DNA from: Scytonema sp. UIC 10036
GTDB taxonomy: Bacteria; Cyanobacteriota; Cyanobacteriia; Cyanobacteriales; Nostocaceae
Assembly: GCF_009725235.1 (NCBI RefSeq)
Contig: NZ_WJFC01000025.1
Span: 1-64,000 of the forward strand
Length of the DNA stretch: 64,000 nt
Reading direction: 5' to 3'
The notes beneath the pieces were generated by a model. The model searched no databases. It was not told the origin of the DNA and worked only from the letters and a program-made list of their open reading frames with translations. Positions 1 through 8,745 of this stretch are shown here, piece by piece; position 1 is the first letter of the stretch, and each line of letters opens with the position of its first letter. Position numbers and translations under genes: made by a program.

Positions 1-186
1 GAGGGTTAGGGTGGGGTAAAAAATATTTGATACATCAATCATGACTTTTCAAACATCCTCTTAGGAGCAACCGTTTAATTAGTTTGGCAGCAACAACTAA
101 ACTCCCAAACGGTGGGTGATTTTCATTGAAAGAACTCTCCTCTATAATTCAAGCCAATACTCAACTTCATTAAAAGTGCTCAAACA

Positions 187-2046
187 ATGTCGGTTCTATC
201 AAAACTTATTCAATATTATGCAGAAAGAGGTCAAAAGCTTGAAAAGGTTTATCTAAAATCTGAAAGACAGCAGGATTTCGCGTATCCTAAATCGCTGCTT
301 TGCAACCTCCTCACAAATCATCACATTTTTGCCTTGTCGTTGACCAGTGTATTTTTTTTTACTGCTTGTTCTTCGCCAAAGCCTGAATCTTCCGGAACGA
401 AAGAATCGACTCCTGGTGTTTCAAGCAACAACAGCGACACATTACGATTGCTTTACTGGCAAGCTCCAACTATTCTAAATCCACATCTATCTCAAGGAAT
501 TAAGGACTTTCATGCCAGCCGAGTCACTTACGAACCTCTTGCTAGTTATGATAAAGAAGGCAAACTAATCCCCTTTTTAGCAGCACAAATCCCTACTTTA
601 GAGAATGGCGGACTGGCTAAGGATGGTAAGTCTGTCATCTGGAAACTTAAGCAGGGTATTAAGTGGTCAGATGGACAGCCTTTGACAGCACAAGATGTAG
701 TGTTTACTTACAAATTTCTCTCCAATCCAGCTGTAGGTGCGACTACGACTGCTTATTATGAAGCTGTTAAAAACGTCGAAGCTATTGATGACCAAACTGT
801 TAAAATCATTTTTAAAGATGTCAATCCTGCTTGGTCGCTGCCTTTCGTTGGTCAAAGTGGGGCAATTTTACCACGTCATATCTTCGAGAAATACAGTGGA
901 GCTAATGCTAGGGAAGCTCCTGCTAATTTGCTTCCTGTCGGTACTGGTCCTTACCGAGTGGTAGAATTTAAGCCCGGTGATATTGTTATTTATGAAGCCA
1001 ATCCTTTGTTCCGAGAAACCGATCGGTCTTTATTTAAGCGAATAGAACTTAAGGGAGGTGGTGACGCCACTTCGGCGACGAGATCTGTGCTTCAGACTGG
1101 TGATAGTGACTTTGCCTGGAACCTCTTAGTGGAAGCGCCGATCCTTAAACAACTGGAAGCAGGAGGTAAAGGTAAGGTAGACATAATCTTTGGGGGTTTG
1201 GCAGAACGCATTTTTCTTAACCAAACCGATCCCAACAAAGCAACGAAAGATGGCGAGCGATCTAGCCTTCAGTTTCCCCATCCTTTCTTTAGCGATCGAA
1301 GAGTGCGCCAAGCTTTTAACTATGCTGTCGATCGCGATACCATTACCCAGCAATTATACGGTCCCACTGGTCGTGCAACCTCCAATACTTTAGTAGGACC
1401 GGATATTTATAATTCACCTAATACAAAATACGAATTTAATCTGAAAAAAGCGGCTGCTTTATTAGATGAAGCTGGATGGAAAGATACTAATAACAACGGT
1501 ATTCGAGATAAAAATGGCATAGAAATGAAGGTTGTTTTCCAAACTGGAGTCAATCCACTGCGACAAAAAACTCAAGAAATTATCAAACAAGCATTAACAT
1601 CTATTGGCGTAAACGTGGAACTCAAAAGTATAGATCCAAGTATTTACTTCTCTGGCGATCCCTCCAACCCAGACACAGTTGCTCGTTTCCAAGCCGATAT
1701 GCAAATGTTTACTAATGGGAATGAAAATACTGACCCTGGTGCTTATATGAAAGCATGGACTTGTGCTGAAATTCCTCAGAAAAAAAACAATTGGTCGCGT
1801 AGCAACTCTTCACGCTATTGCAATCCCGAATATGACAAGCTTTGGCAACAATCCAGTACAGAGCTAAATCCAAAAAAACGCCAACAGCTTTTTATTCAAA
1901 TGAACGATTTACTGATTAAAGATGCGATTGTGATTCCTTTAGTTGTAAAAGCTAGAGTGAGTGGCATTAGCAATAGGCTGACTGGTGTAGATTTAACTCC
2001 ATGGGATGCCGATACTTGGAATATTAAAGACTGGCGAAGAAAGTAG
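187..2046 (+). CDS. Peptide/oligopeptide-type ABC transporter substrate-binding lipoprotein (family 5)
   Basis: A 619-aa periplasmic solute-binding protein of the DppA/OppA type (SBP family 5). Residues 47-61 form a hydrophobic stretch ending in a lipobox, FFTAC, so Cys61 is probably lipid-anchored. The long charged segment before it suggests translation may begin further downstream. After the Cys there is a Ser/Pro linker and then the conserved start of the mature domain (LRLLYWQAPTILNPHLS). The family hallmark GVKWSDGQPLTAQDV-like block appears as IKWSDGQPLTAQDVVFTYKF. The length fits the family. It is tail-to-tail with dppC-like permease, 5 nt apart, so it is not in the same transcript although it probably serves the same transporter. 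The substrate is unknown. The location beside sulfonate genes makes a sulfur-containing peptide or glutathione plausible, but that is inference. Confidence 0.9.
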   Translation: MSVLSKLIQYYAERGQKLEKVYLKSERQQDFAYPKSLLCNLLTNHHIFALSLTSVFFFTACSSPKPESSGTKESTPGVSSNNSDTLRLLYWQAPTILNPHLSQGIKDFHASRVTYEPLASYDKEGKLIPFLAAQIPTLENGGLAKDGKSVIWKLKQGIKWSDGQPLTAQDVVFTYKFLSNPAVGATTTAYYEAVKNVEAIDDQTVKIIFKDVNPAWSLPFVGQSGAILPRHIFEKYSGANAREAPANLLPVGTGPYRVVEFKPGDIVIYEANPLFRETDRSLFKRIELKGGGDATSATRSVLQTGDSDFAWNLLVEAPILKQLEAGGKGKVDIIFGGLAERIFLNQTDPNKATKDGERSSLQFPHPFFSDRRVRQAFNYAVDRDTITQQLYGPTGRATSNTLVGPDIYNSPNTKYEFNLKKAAALLDEAGWKDTNNNGIRDKNGIEMKVVFQTGVNPLRQKTQEIIKQALTSIGVNVELKSIDPSIYFSGDPSNPDTVARFQADMQMFTNGNENTDPGAYMKAWTCAEIPQKKNNWSRSNSSRYCNPEYDKLWQQSSTELNPKKRQQLFIQMNDLLIKDAIVIPLVVKARVSGISNRLTGVDLTPWDADTWNIKDWRRK

Positions 2047-2051
2047 ATGGC

Positions 2052-3011
2052 TTATCCCGATAGTCGCGGATCTAAAGCATCTCTTAAACCATCACCTATA
2101 TAATTGATGCTTAGTACCGTGAGAAATATTGCTGTACCTGGAAAAAGAACCATGTAAGGAGCAAATTCCAGAAAGTTTTGTCCATCATAAAGCATTCGTC
2201 CCCAGGTTGGAATGTCCGGTGGAAAACCAAGCCCAAAAAAGCTGAGGGTAGATTCAGTAATAATTGCATTGCTAACCGACAGCGTAGCCGCAACCAATAC
2301 CGGACTGATGACATTTGGCAGAATGTGAATCCAGATAAGTCGTTGGGGACTTGCACCAAGCGCTCGTGCAGCTGTAATGAAATCCATTTCCCGTACTGTT
2401 AAAAAACCAGAGCGGACTAATCTTGCTACAGCCATCCAGTTGAGTCCACCGATAACCAGGACAACTAGCACAAATATACCCAGTTCTTGACCTGCGATCG
2501 CTTTAATTGTATCCCGAAACAAAAAGATTATCAGTAATAACAGTGGTAGTCTTGGTAACGCTAGGCACAAGTCAGTGAAGCGCATCAGCATCATATCTAG
2601 TAAGCCGCCATAAAAACCAGAGATTGCGCCAACAAATGTACCTAGCAAGATCGCAACCAACATGGAAAAAATTCCTACTGCGATTGATATCCGTCCACCG
2701 TACAACATCCTTGCTAGGATATCTTGACCTAGGTCGTTAGTTCCAAATGGATGTTCCCAACTTGGAGGAAGGGAGGATTGAGCAAAGTCAATTTTGTTGA
2801 TAGGTGTAGCATACACTAGTGGACCAAAGAGGATGCTAAACACTATTATCAACAGCACAACACTGCCAAATAGTGCTTGACGATTGCGACGAAATTTCTG
2901 CCAGATCTCTTGTATGAGCGTTCTTTGTCCAAAAGGAGCCATCTGCTCTGGTGCAGGGTAAGCTGACAATTCCGGTTCTTCTGAAGCCTGTTTTGGCGAT
3001 CGCTTTAACAT
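2052..3011 (-). CDS. ABC transporter permease, DppC/OppC type
   Basis: A 319-aa inner-membrane permease. Residues 1-40 are a cytosolic leader. The first membrane span follows (ALFGSVVLLIIVFSILFGPL), then a periplasmic segment with the family motif HPFGTNDLGQDILARMLYGG, typical of DppC, and further spans. The EAA loop reads as ITAARALGASPQRLIWIHILPN, the contact site for the ATPase. The length is normal. It lies 18 nt downstream of the dppB-like gene and is surely cotranscribed with it. No ATPase gene for this transporter is present in the window. Confidence 0.92.
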   Translation of the reverse strand: MLKRSPKQASEEPELSAYPAPEQMAPFGQRTLIQEIWQKFRRNRQALFGSVVLLIIVFSILFGPLVYATPINKIDFAQSSLPPSWEHPFGTNDLGQDILARMLYGGRISIAVGIFSMLVAILLGTFVGAISGFYGGLLDMMLMRFTDLCLALPRLPLLLLIIFLFRDTIKAIAGQELGIFVLVVLVIGGLNWMAVARLVRSGFLTVREMDFITAARALGASPQRLIWIHILPNVISPVLVAATLSVSNAIITESTLSFFGLGFPPDIPTWGRMLYDGQNFLEFAPYMVLFPGTAIFLTVLSINYIGDGLRDALDPRLSG

Positions 3012-3029
3012 AAACTGTCTGGATTCGTA

Positions 3030-3992
3030 CTACTTTGTGTACTGAACTCGAGGATCTAATAAAGCATAAAGAATATCTGCAACCAGATTAAAAACAACAA
3101 TCAAAATTGCATAGATAAAAGTAATTGACATTACGACTGGTGTATCATTACGATATATTGATTCTATCAATAAAGCACCAATACCGGGAACACGAAAAAC
3201 TTGTTCTGTGACCAAAGCCCCTGTGAAAATATTAGGAATATCTAACGCTACTAATGTAACGACAGGAATTAATGCGTTCCGTAAAACGTGACGATATATG
3301 ACAATAAATGTAGGTAATCCCTTAGCATAAGCAGTACGCACATAATCTTGGTGAAGTTTTTCCAAGACTTCCGAACGAACAAAGCGCATGAGTAAGGCCG
3401 TCTGCCAGAGTGTGAGAACAGATACTGGCATAATTGACTGTTTAATTTGTGCAACAAAACTTTCCCAATCAGTCACTTGTAGAGTGCTATTGTAGATGAA
3501 AGGCAGCCATTTTAACTGTACGCTAAAGAGAATAATAAATAGCAATCCAGTAAAAAATGTAGGCAGAGAAAATCCTAAAAACACGATAGTTGTTAAAATT
3601 GTATCAACAACTGAATTACGTTTAAGAGCGGAAATGACCCCCAAGGGAACAGCTAGCAATGCACCAAGAACATAAGCTGAACCAACGACCCATAATGTTG
3701 TTGGTAATCGTTGTAGAATCAACCCACTCACTGGACTGCGGCTAGTGAAGGAATAGCCGATGTCTCCCCTAAGAAAGGATGTAAACCACTTGATGTAGCG
3801 TATGTGTATAGGTTGGTCTAAACCAAACGCTCTTCTAATGTTTTCTCGAACTTCTGCTGTAATGGATGGATTAACCGCAAATTCACCCATTGGATCGCCT
3901 GGTGCCAAGGCTAAGATAGCGAACACAACGATGCTAATAGCAATGAGTGTTGGAATAAAGATCAGTAGACGATAGATTATATACTTGGTCAC
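3030..3992 (-). CDS. ABC transporter permease, DppB/OppB type
   Basis: A 320-aa permease, the first gene of the dppBC-like pair. The N-terminus is a membrane span (YRLLIFIPTLIAISIVVFAI) followed by the APGDP motif that DppB proteins carry. The EAA-type loop is VRTAYAKGLPTFIVIYRHVLRNALIPV. The length and predicted span number fit the family. It heads a two-gene transcript running leftward. The upstream 300 bp hold a palindromic repeat element and no obvious operator. Confidence 0.92.
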   Translation of the reverse strand: MTKYIIYRLLIFIPTLIAISIVVFAILALAPGDPMGEFAVNPSITAEVRENIRRAFGLDQPIHIRYIKWFTSFLRGDIGYSFTSRSPVSGLILQRLPTTLWVVGSAYVLGALLAVPLGVISALKRNSVVDTILTTIVFLGFSLPTFFTGLLFIILFSVQLKWLPFIYNSTLQVTDWESFVAQIKQSIMPVSVLTLWQTALLMRFVRSEVLEKLHQDYVRTAYAKGLPTFIVIYRHVLRNALIPVVTLVALDIPNIFTGALVTEQVFRVPGIGALLIESIYRNDTPVVMSITFIYAILIVVFNLVADILYALLDPRVQYTK

Positions 3993-4172
3993 GGAGTCCT
4001 CATACTACCGCAATTGACTTGTCTTAATTCTCTCTTAATTTGAGCGCGGTTTGAGTGGGTTAGATTGGTAAAATGCTTAACTTCTTTTGCGGATACAGAT
4101 GGTCAATGAGGGACTGGTAACTGTCACTTAATTCTCATGTGGTACTCTCTCGTTCCCAGGTTTCTTTCGTTC

Positions 4173-4290
4173 TCTCGTTCCCAGGTAGAACCTGGGAATG
4201 CAGCACAGCAGGCTCTGCCTCGCGTAACAAATCAACACTGGAGGCGGAGCCTCCTTAAGGCATTCCCAGGCTCCGCCTGGGAACGAGGTG
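4173..4290. repeat. Palindromic dispersed repeat element, copy 1
   Basis: This non-coding interval between the dppB-like and tauD-like genes holds nested inverted repeats. The outer arms are TCTCGTTCCCAGG and CCTGGGAACGAG. Inside are GGAGGCGGAGCCTCC and similar short palindromes. Three related elements lie at 20013-20130, 50861-50970 and 63133-63240. An extra partial arm (CTCTCGTTCCCAGG) sits just left of it at 4146. The rest of 3993-4306 shows no gene. Confidence 0.8.
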
Positions 4291-4306
4291 AGGGGTTGGT
4301 CAGTAA

Positions 4307-5221
4307 TTAAGCAGCAACTGACACGCGTTGGTTGTAAGCAGAAGAGTCTCCCTTGATTGCTTCACTTTGTTTACCATCGATACCAACGGGGATATCGCCA
4401 ACGAGCGTCACTCGCTGAACGTGGCGGGGTTGGTCACCATAATCAGCGATCGCGTAATGTTGAGTAGCGCGATTGTCCCAGAATGCCACATCGCCGACTT
4501 ACCAACGCCAGCGAACAGTATTTTCCGGACGAGTCACATAAGCCTGCAAAAGTCGGAGAAGATCTGCCGATTCAGCTGGTGATAAGCTACGGATTTGACG
4601 AACGAAACCACCAATAAAGAGACCTCGCTCACCCGACTCAGGATGAACGCGTACCACTGGATGAAGTGTTTCGTAAACAGTAGATGTGAAGACATCTCGG
4701 TACGCCTTAACCTCTTCAGAAACGTCAAGTGGAGTAACGGCATAGTCATAAGCGTTACTATGTATAGCCCAGAGTTGGTCTGCAAGATTACGCAGATGGG
4801 CTGGTAAGTCTTGGTATGCAGTTACGGAGTTTGCCCAAATTGTGTCTCCTCCTGCTGGTGGTATAGTAATAGCTCGTAAAATAGAACCAAGCGGAGGGCG
4901 ATCTACGAAGGTGACATCAGTGTGCCAGTTATTAGCACGGGTAACAGTTCGCCCGTAATTTAGGTCTAGAACTTCTGGGTGTCCTGGAAATGATGGCACG
5001 GTGGGATGTGCTGTTGTCACTTCACCAAATCGACGAGCGAAAGCAACTTGCCCATTGGCGTCTAGCTGTTGGTGACGGAAAAAAATCACTTTATATTGAA
5101 CAAGTGCCTGACGAATCTCGCTGATAATATCTTTGCTGAGGTCAGCACTCAAGTCAACACCTATAATTTCAGCACCGATACGTCCTGCGACTGGTTTAAT
5201 GTCAAAGTTTTGAAAACTCAT
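4307..5221 (-). pseudogene. tauD: TauD/TfdA-family dioxygenase interrupted by one in-frame stop
   Basis: An Fe(II)/2-oxoglutarate dioxygenase of the taurine dioxygenase family, which releases sulfite from taurine or related sulfonates. I start it at the Met beginning MSFQNFDIKPVAGRIGAEI (5221), because the upstream extension is low-complexity. His100 and Asp102 form the metal-binding HTD motif. After residue 240 (VRWRW) the frame meets TAA at 4499-4501. The same frame then continues with [20 protein letters not shown] to a natural end at 4307. The missing residue is almost certainly Gln (CAA to TAA). The lost part carries the distal iron-binding His and the 2-oxoglutarate-binding Arg, so the truncated 240-aa product should be inactive unless the stop is read through. 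It lies 70 nt downstream of a flavin monooxygenase in a leftward operon. Confidence 0.85.
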
Positions 5222-5291
5222 AAGTTTTAGGGGGTAGGGGGTAGGGGTTAGAGAGGGTGTCACTGTGAATTGACACAGGTGAAATTTGAGA

Positions 5292-6668
5292 TTATGTAGA
5301 AGCACCTACTGTTACCAGTTCTGGAGATACTGCAAGGGTAGTGAATTGGTTTACTGGACGGGGTAAACCGAGATTCTCGCGTAGGGTTCGACCTTCGTAC
5401 TCAGTGCGAAATAACCCCCGGCGTTGCAATTCAGGAATGACTAAATCGACAAAATCATCTAAACCACCAGGTAGGTAAGGCGGCATGATATTGAATCCAT
5501 CAGCCCCACCATTGACAAACCAGTCTTCAAGCAGATCTGCGATTTGTTCTGGTGTTCCTACAGTCTGCCGATGTCCGCGTGCGCCAGCAATCCACAAATA
5601 CAATTGCCGGATGGTTAAATTTTCTCTATGGGCAAGATCGGTCAGTAGTTTTTGACGGCTTTTTCCACCGTTGGTCTCTGGTAGTTCTGGAAGTGGACCA
5701 TCTATTGGGTAGTTGGACAAATCAAATCCACCTATCATCACTCCCAGCAATCCCAATCCAACTGATGGATCGATTAATTCCTGAATTTGCTCGAATTTAT
5801 CCTTGGCTTCTTGCTCGGTTTTGCCAATTACTGGAAAGATTCCGGGCATAATCTTGAGACTGTCGGGAGAACGCCCGTACTTTGTTAACCTACTCTTGAC
5901 ATCTGTGTAAAATGCTTGAGCTTCTTGTAGTGTTTGCTGTGCAGTAAAAATCACTTCTGCCGTTTGTGCAGCCAGATTTTTACCGTCTTCTGAAGACCCA
6001 GCTTGAATGATAACCGGGTATCCTTGTACTGGACGAGCCACATTCAGAGGTCCCCTTACCGAAAAATGCTCGCCCTTATGATCGGGAATGTGTAATTTCT
6101 CTGGATTGAAGTAAATGCCTGATTCTTTGTCGCGTAAGAAAGCGTCATCTTCCCAACTATCCCAGAGTTTAGTTACCACATCGACAAACTCTTTCGCACG
6201 CTCGTAACGTAGCGTATGCTCCATGTGTTGGTCGCGGTTGAAGTTTTTTGCTTCCACTTCTGTTGCGGAAGTTACGAGATTCCATCCAGCACGACCGCCA
6301 CTTAAGTGGTCTAATGATGCAAATTTACGAGCAAGGTGATAAGGTTCGTTGTATGTGGTTGAGACTGTTGCTGTTAACCCGATGTGTTCTGTCACCACTG
6401 ACAAAGCTGATAGTAAGGTCAGGGGTTCAAAGTGAACAACTGTGGTTCGGCTTAGCGCCTCCTTTCCCGGTCCCCGTTCTCGCACAGCTACACCGTCAGC
6501 GAGGAAAACCATGTCAAATTTGCCTCGTTCGGCTGTCTGCGCGAGCCGCTTATAGTGGTGGAAGTTTAGACCTCCGTCAGCTTGTGCGTTGGGATGCCGC
6601 CACGCTGCTACATGATGTCCGCAACCGGGTAAGAATGCACCTAATTTTAGCTGTTTTTTTGTACTCAT
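5292..6668 (-). CDS. LLM-class flavin-dependent monooxygenase, NtaA/SnaA/DszA/DmoA type
   Basis: A 458-aa FMNH2-dependent monooxygenase of the bacterial luciferase-like superfamily. The N-terminus begins KLGAFLPGCGHHVAAWRHP, the usual start of the NtaA/DmoA branch. The conserved middle motif LDHLSGGRAGWNLVTS is present, as is PVIIQAGSSEDG for flavin and phosphate binding. Near the end GGADGFNIMPPYLPGGLDDF and LRENLGLPRP are family signatures. Enzymes of this branch cleave C-S or C-N bonds with reduced flavin from a partner reductase. The position next to tauD and the ferredoxin/flavoprotein genes suggests an organosulfur substrate; the exact substrate cannot be read from sequence. Confidence 0.92.
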   Translation of the reverse strand: MSTKKQLKLGAFLPGCGHHVAAWRHPNAQADGGLNFHHYKRLAQTAERGKFDMVFLADGVAVRERGPGKEALSRTTVVHFEPLTLLSALSVVTEHIGLTATVSTTYNEPYHLARKFASLDHLSGGRAGWNLVTSATEVEAKNFNRDQHMEHTLRYERAKEFVDVVTKLWDSWEDDAFLRDKESGIYFNPEKLHIPDHKGEHFSVRGPLNVARPVQGYPVIIQAGSSEDGKNLAAQTAEVIFTAQQTLQEAQAFYTDVKSRLTKYGRSPDSLKIMPGIFPVIGKTEQEAKDKFEQIQELIDPSVGLGLLGVMIGGFDLSNYPIDGPLPELPETNGGKSRQKLLTDLAHRENLTIRQLYLWIAGARGHRQTVGTPEQIADLLEDWFVNGGADGFNIMPPYLPGGLDDFVDLVIPELQRRGLFRTEYEGRTLRENLGLPRPVNQFTTLAVSPELVTVGAST

Positions 6669-6710
6669 TTTTTAGATGAAACGTAAACTGTTAGACTTAC
6701 TAACTATTTT

Positions 6711-6905
6711 TTACCCCACCCTAACCCTCCCCTTGGAAAGGGGAGGGAACTAGAGCTCCATTTCCCCCCTTTCCAAGGGGAGGGAACTAGAGATCCATTT
6801 CCCCCCTTTCCAAGGGGAGGGAACTAGAGCTCCATTTCCCCCCTTTCCAAGGGGAGGGAACTAGAGCTCCATTTCCCCCCTTTCCAAGGGGGGATTAAGG
6901 GGGGT
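6711..6905. repeat. Tandem 37-bp repeats plus CCCCACCCTAACCCTCCCC element
   Basis: The intergenic region between the GST-like and monooxygenase genes contains about four head-to-tail copies of a 37-bp unit. Its core is AGGGAACTAGAGCTCCATTT followed by a C-tract and TTTCCAAGGGG. Each unit contains a short palindrome, CTAGAGCTC. Units are nearly identical; one has AGAT for AGCT. Related sequence without the tandem array occurs near 21128-21240 and at the extreme left end of the window. Confidence 0.85.
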
Positions 6906-6912
6906 AATTTTG

Positions 6913-8133
6913 TCAATAAAGTGATGCTAGGACTTTATCTGCTGCTGCTCGGAATGCTGTGGCAGCACCTGCACTCATGTCACGAGGAGCACAAATGCGA
7001 TTTCTCACGTAGGCAAGTGTAATAGCTCCGACAGCTGCTACAGTCGAATCGGTGGTATTTTCTTTACCTCCTGTCCGTCCACCTAGTAAGGGTGAGCCAT
7101 TTCCATGAAGGAGATACTCTGCTAGCAGTTTAAGATGCCACTCAACTGCTTCTTTCACTGCTGAAATGTCTCCATCTGCTGCTAATGCTTGCACTCCAGA
7201 GTTTTTCACGATGTCTGCGATCGCAACTTCCCGGTTATCACTCAGTCTTTCAGCAGCTTCTGCTCGATACTGAAGTGCCTCGGTGTCTGTTGTGTCTAAA
7301 GGCAATGGATTCCCGATTGGTTGCAAACCGAATCGGCGACGCAAAAGTAAATTGTTGGTTGTACTATCCGATCTGACTCGGTGATAAGCAGGACGTTGTT
7401 TGATTGCCTCAAACCAAGCGTTGAGTCGAGGGAAGCGTGCATTTCCCTTGATATGATATCCTCGGTACACTGGTAGATTAGCAGCCAATCGATCCAAATG
7501 AGGGCTATACATAATATCTACCAAACTAAACGTTGACACAAAGTAAGGACTTGGGTATTTTCCTAAGCTTTCTTCGAGTGCGTCTAATTTAGCTTCTAAC
7601 TCTGCTTGAAAATGGGCTAACTCATTAGCATCAGAAGTTGGTTGCCTTAAAAATTTGTAAGCAGCACCCAAAAAACCACTGGTTTCAGCATTGTCAACTA
7701 ACTGCCTTGCAACTGCATTTTCCTCTGGATCTTCAGGAAGCAGAGGTGGAGTACTAAATCGCTCTTCCAAAGCTAAGAGAATATCTTTAGATTCGTAAAC
7801 TAATTTGCCTTCAATTTTTGCAGCCGGGACAAGTGTTGTGGGAACAAGATCGGTGTACCACTTGGGTTTATTACTCAAATCTATAAATTCTGTTTCAAAG
7901 GGGATTTCTTTCTCTTCTAAGGCAAACCAAACTCGTTCGCAAAAAGGACACCAAGAATTGGTATCGCGGTAAAGCAGTACTGGTGGTGTATTGGAGCTTA
8001 GTTTATGAAGACCACTGGGAATGGGAGCTGTAGAAGGTGATTGTCCTGGTCTGCGTACTCGGCGAGCCGGGGTATTTTTTCGAGCAACTTCTAACAGTTG
8101 ATCCCAAGTAGTTATTGATTCTTGAAGTGGCAT
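6913..8133 (-). CDS. Glutathione S-transferase-like protein with CPFC thioredoxin-fold motif
   Basis: A 406-aa soluble protein. After a basic leader of about 50 residues comes a thioredoxin fold with WCPFCERVWFALEEKEIPFE, the omega-class/glutaredoxin-like CxxC start of GST N-domains, then TTLVPAAKIEGKLVYESKDI, the cis-Pro and Glu-Ser glutathione-binding region. An all-helical GST C-domain follows to about residue 260. The last 140 residues are an extra helical region whose role I do not recognise. It lies in the leftward organosulfur operon between the ferredoxin and the monooxygenase. A role in thiol conjugation or glutathione-dependent reduction is inference. Confidence 0.8.
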   Translation of the reverse strand: MPLQESITTWDQLLEVARKNTPARRVRRPGQSPSTAPIPSGLHKLSSNTPPVLLYRDTNSWCPFCERVWFALEEKEIPFETEFIDLSNKPKWYTDLVPTTLVPAAKIEGKLVYESKDILLALEERFSTPPLLPEDPEENAVARQLVDNAETSGFLGAAYKFLRQPTSDANELAHFQAELEAKLDALEESLGKYPSPYFVSTFSLVDIMYSPHLDRLAANLPVYRGYHIKGNARFPRLNAWFEAIKQRPAYHRVRSDSTTNNLLLRRRFGLQPIGNPLPLDTTDTEALQYRAEAAERLSDNREVAIADIVKNSGVQALAADGDISAVKEAVEWHLKLLAEYLLHGNGSPLLGGRTGGKENTTDSTVAAVGAITLAYVRNRICAPRDMSAGAATAFRAAADKVLASLY

Positions 8134-8157
8134 TTTTACCTTCTCCTATAAAAAATT

Positions 8158-8214
8158 GTGACTCTACAACAGACGCGCCATGGCGCTACAACAGACGCGC
8201 CATGGCGCGTCTCT
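8158..8214. repeat. Short tandem repeat with 20-bp perfect palindrome
   Basis: The segment CTACAACAGACGCGCCATGG is present twice in tandem. The second copy extends into a perfect palindrome AGACGCGCCATGGCGCGTCT at 8193-8212. It lies between the ferredoxin and GST-like genes and could form a strong hairpin in their shared transcript. Confidence 0.8.
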
Positions 8215-8215
8215 A

Positions 8216-8545
8216 CTAGGGAGAGTATTTGAAGAATTTGGCAGACTGTTCCATTTGGGCAGATGGGGTGCGTCCTCGTCCCCATCCCAACTTTTTGCGG
8301 TATGTTCCCAGCAATCCCGACTCCACTAAAAACTCCTCGTCAACTGCAACAGATTCATCTGCTTGAGGAGCAACAAATAAAGCATCAACTGGGCAATATA
8401 ATTCACAGATGAAACAGGTTTGACAATCACTTTTACGGGCAATTGTAGGAGGAGCATTAAGAACTTCGTCAAAGACATTAGTTGGGCAAACGCTAACACA
8501 AATATTACATTTGATACAACGAGATTCGCTGACTAACTCAATCAT
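8216..8545 (-). CDS. Two-[4Fe-4S] ferredoxin (AprB-like)
   Basis: A 109-aa iron-sulfur protein with two complete cluster motifs, CIKCNICVSVCP and CQTCFICELYCP, each CxxCxxCxxxCP. The C-terminal third has no cysteines. It sits 200 nt downstream of an AprA/fumarate-reductase-like flavoprotein on the same strand. This arrangement resembles the AprBA type of flavoprotein plus ferredoxin pair, so it probably feeds or drains electrons for that enzyme. Adenylylsulfate reductase function itself is not shown. Confidence 0.9.
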   Translation of the reverse strand: MIELVSESRCIKCNICVSVCPTNVFDEVLNAPPTIARKSDCQTCFICELYCPVDALFVAPQADESVAVDEEFLVESGLLGTYRKKLGWGRGRTPSAQMEQSAKFFKYSP

Positions 8546-8745
8546 AAATTTTGGATTTTAGATTTTAGATTTTGGATTAATTGGATTTTGGATTTTAGAT
8601 TTTGGATTTTGGATTAATGGAATTTTGAATTTCGTCCTTCTGTCTTATAAGGTTACTGATTCTCTTCTCCTATTTCTTCGTGTCCTTTGCGTCTTTGCGG
8701 TTCAATTAAATAAAAATCTTTGGACGAGACAGAAATAAGACTATT
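8546..8745. repeat. GATTTTGGATTTTAGATTTTGG low-complexity repeat
   Basis: The 200-bp gap between flavoprotein and ferredoxin genes is filled by short AT-rich repeats of the type TTTTGGATTTTAGA, followed by TTTGCGTCTTTGCGGTTC-like sequence. Similar tracts occur at about 31807-31940 and 45775-45800. No gene is seen. Confidence 0.7.

Noticed and set aside
4307..5221. Selenocysteine or programmed readthrough at the interrupting stops
   Set aside because: The stops are TAA, TAG and TGA in unrelated genes, with no conserved downstream structure visible, and the lost residues fit Gln or Trp. Simple nonsense mutation is more economical.
6711..6905. CRISPR array
   Set aside because: The 37-bp units are directly adjacent with no spacers of unique sequence between them and no cas genes nearby. 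It is a tandem repeat.
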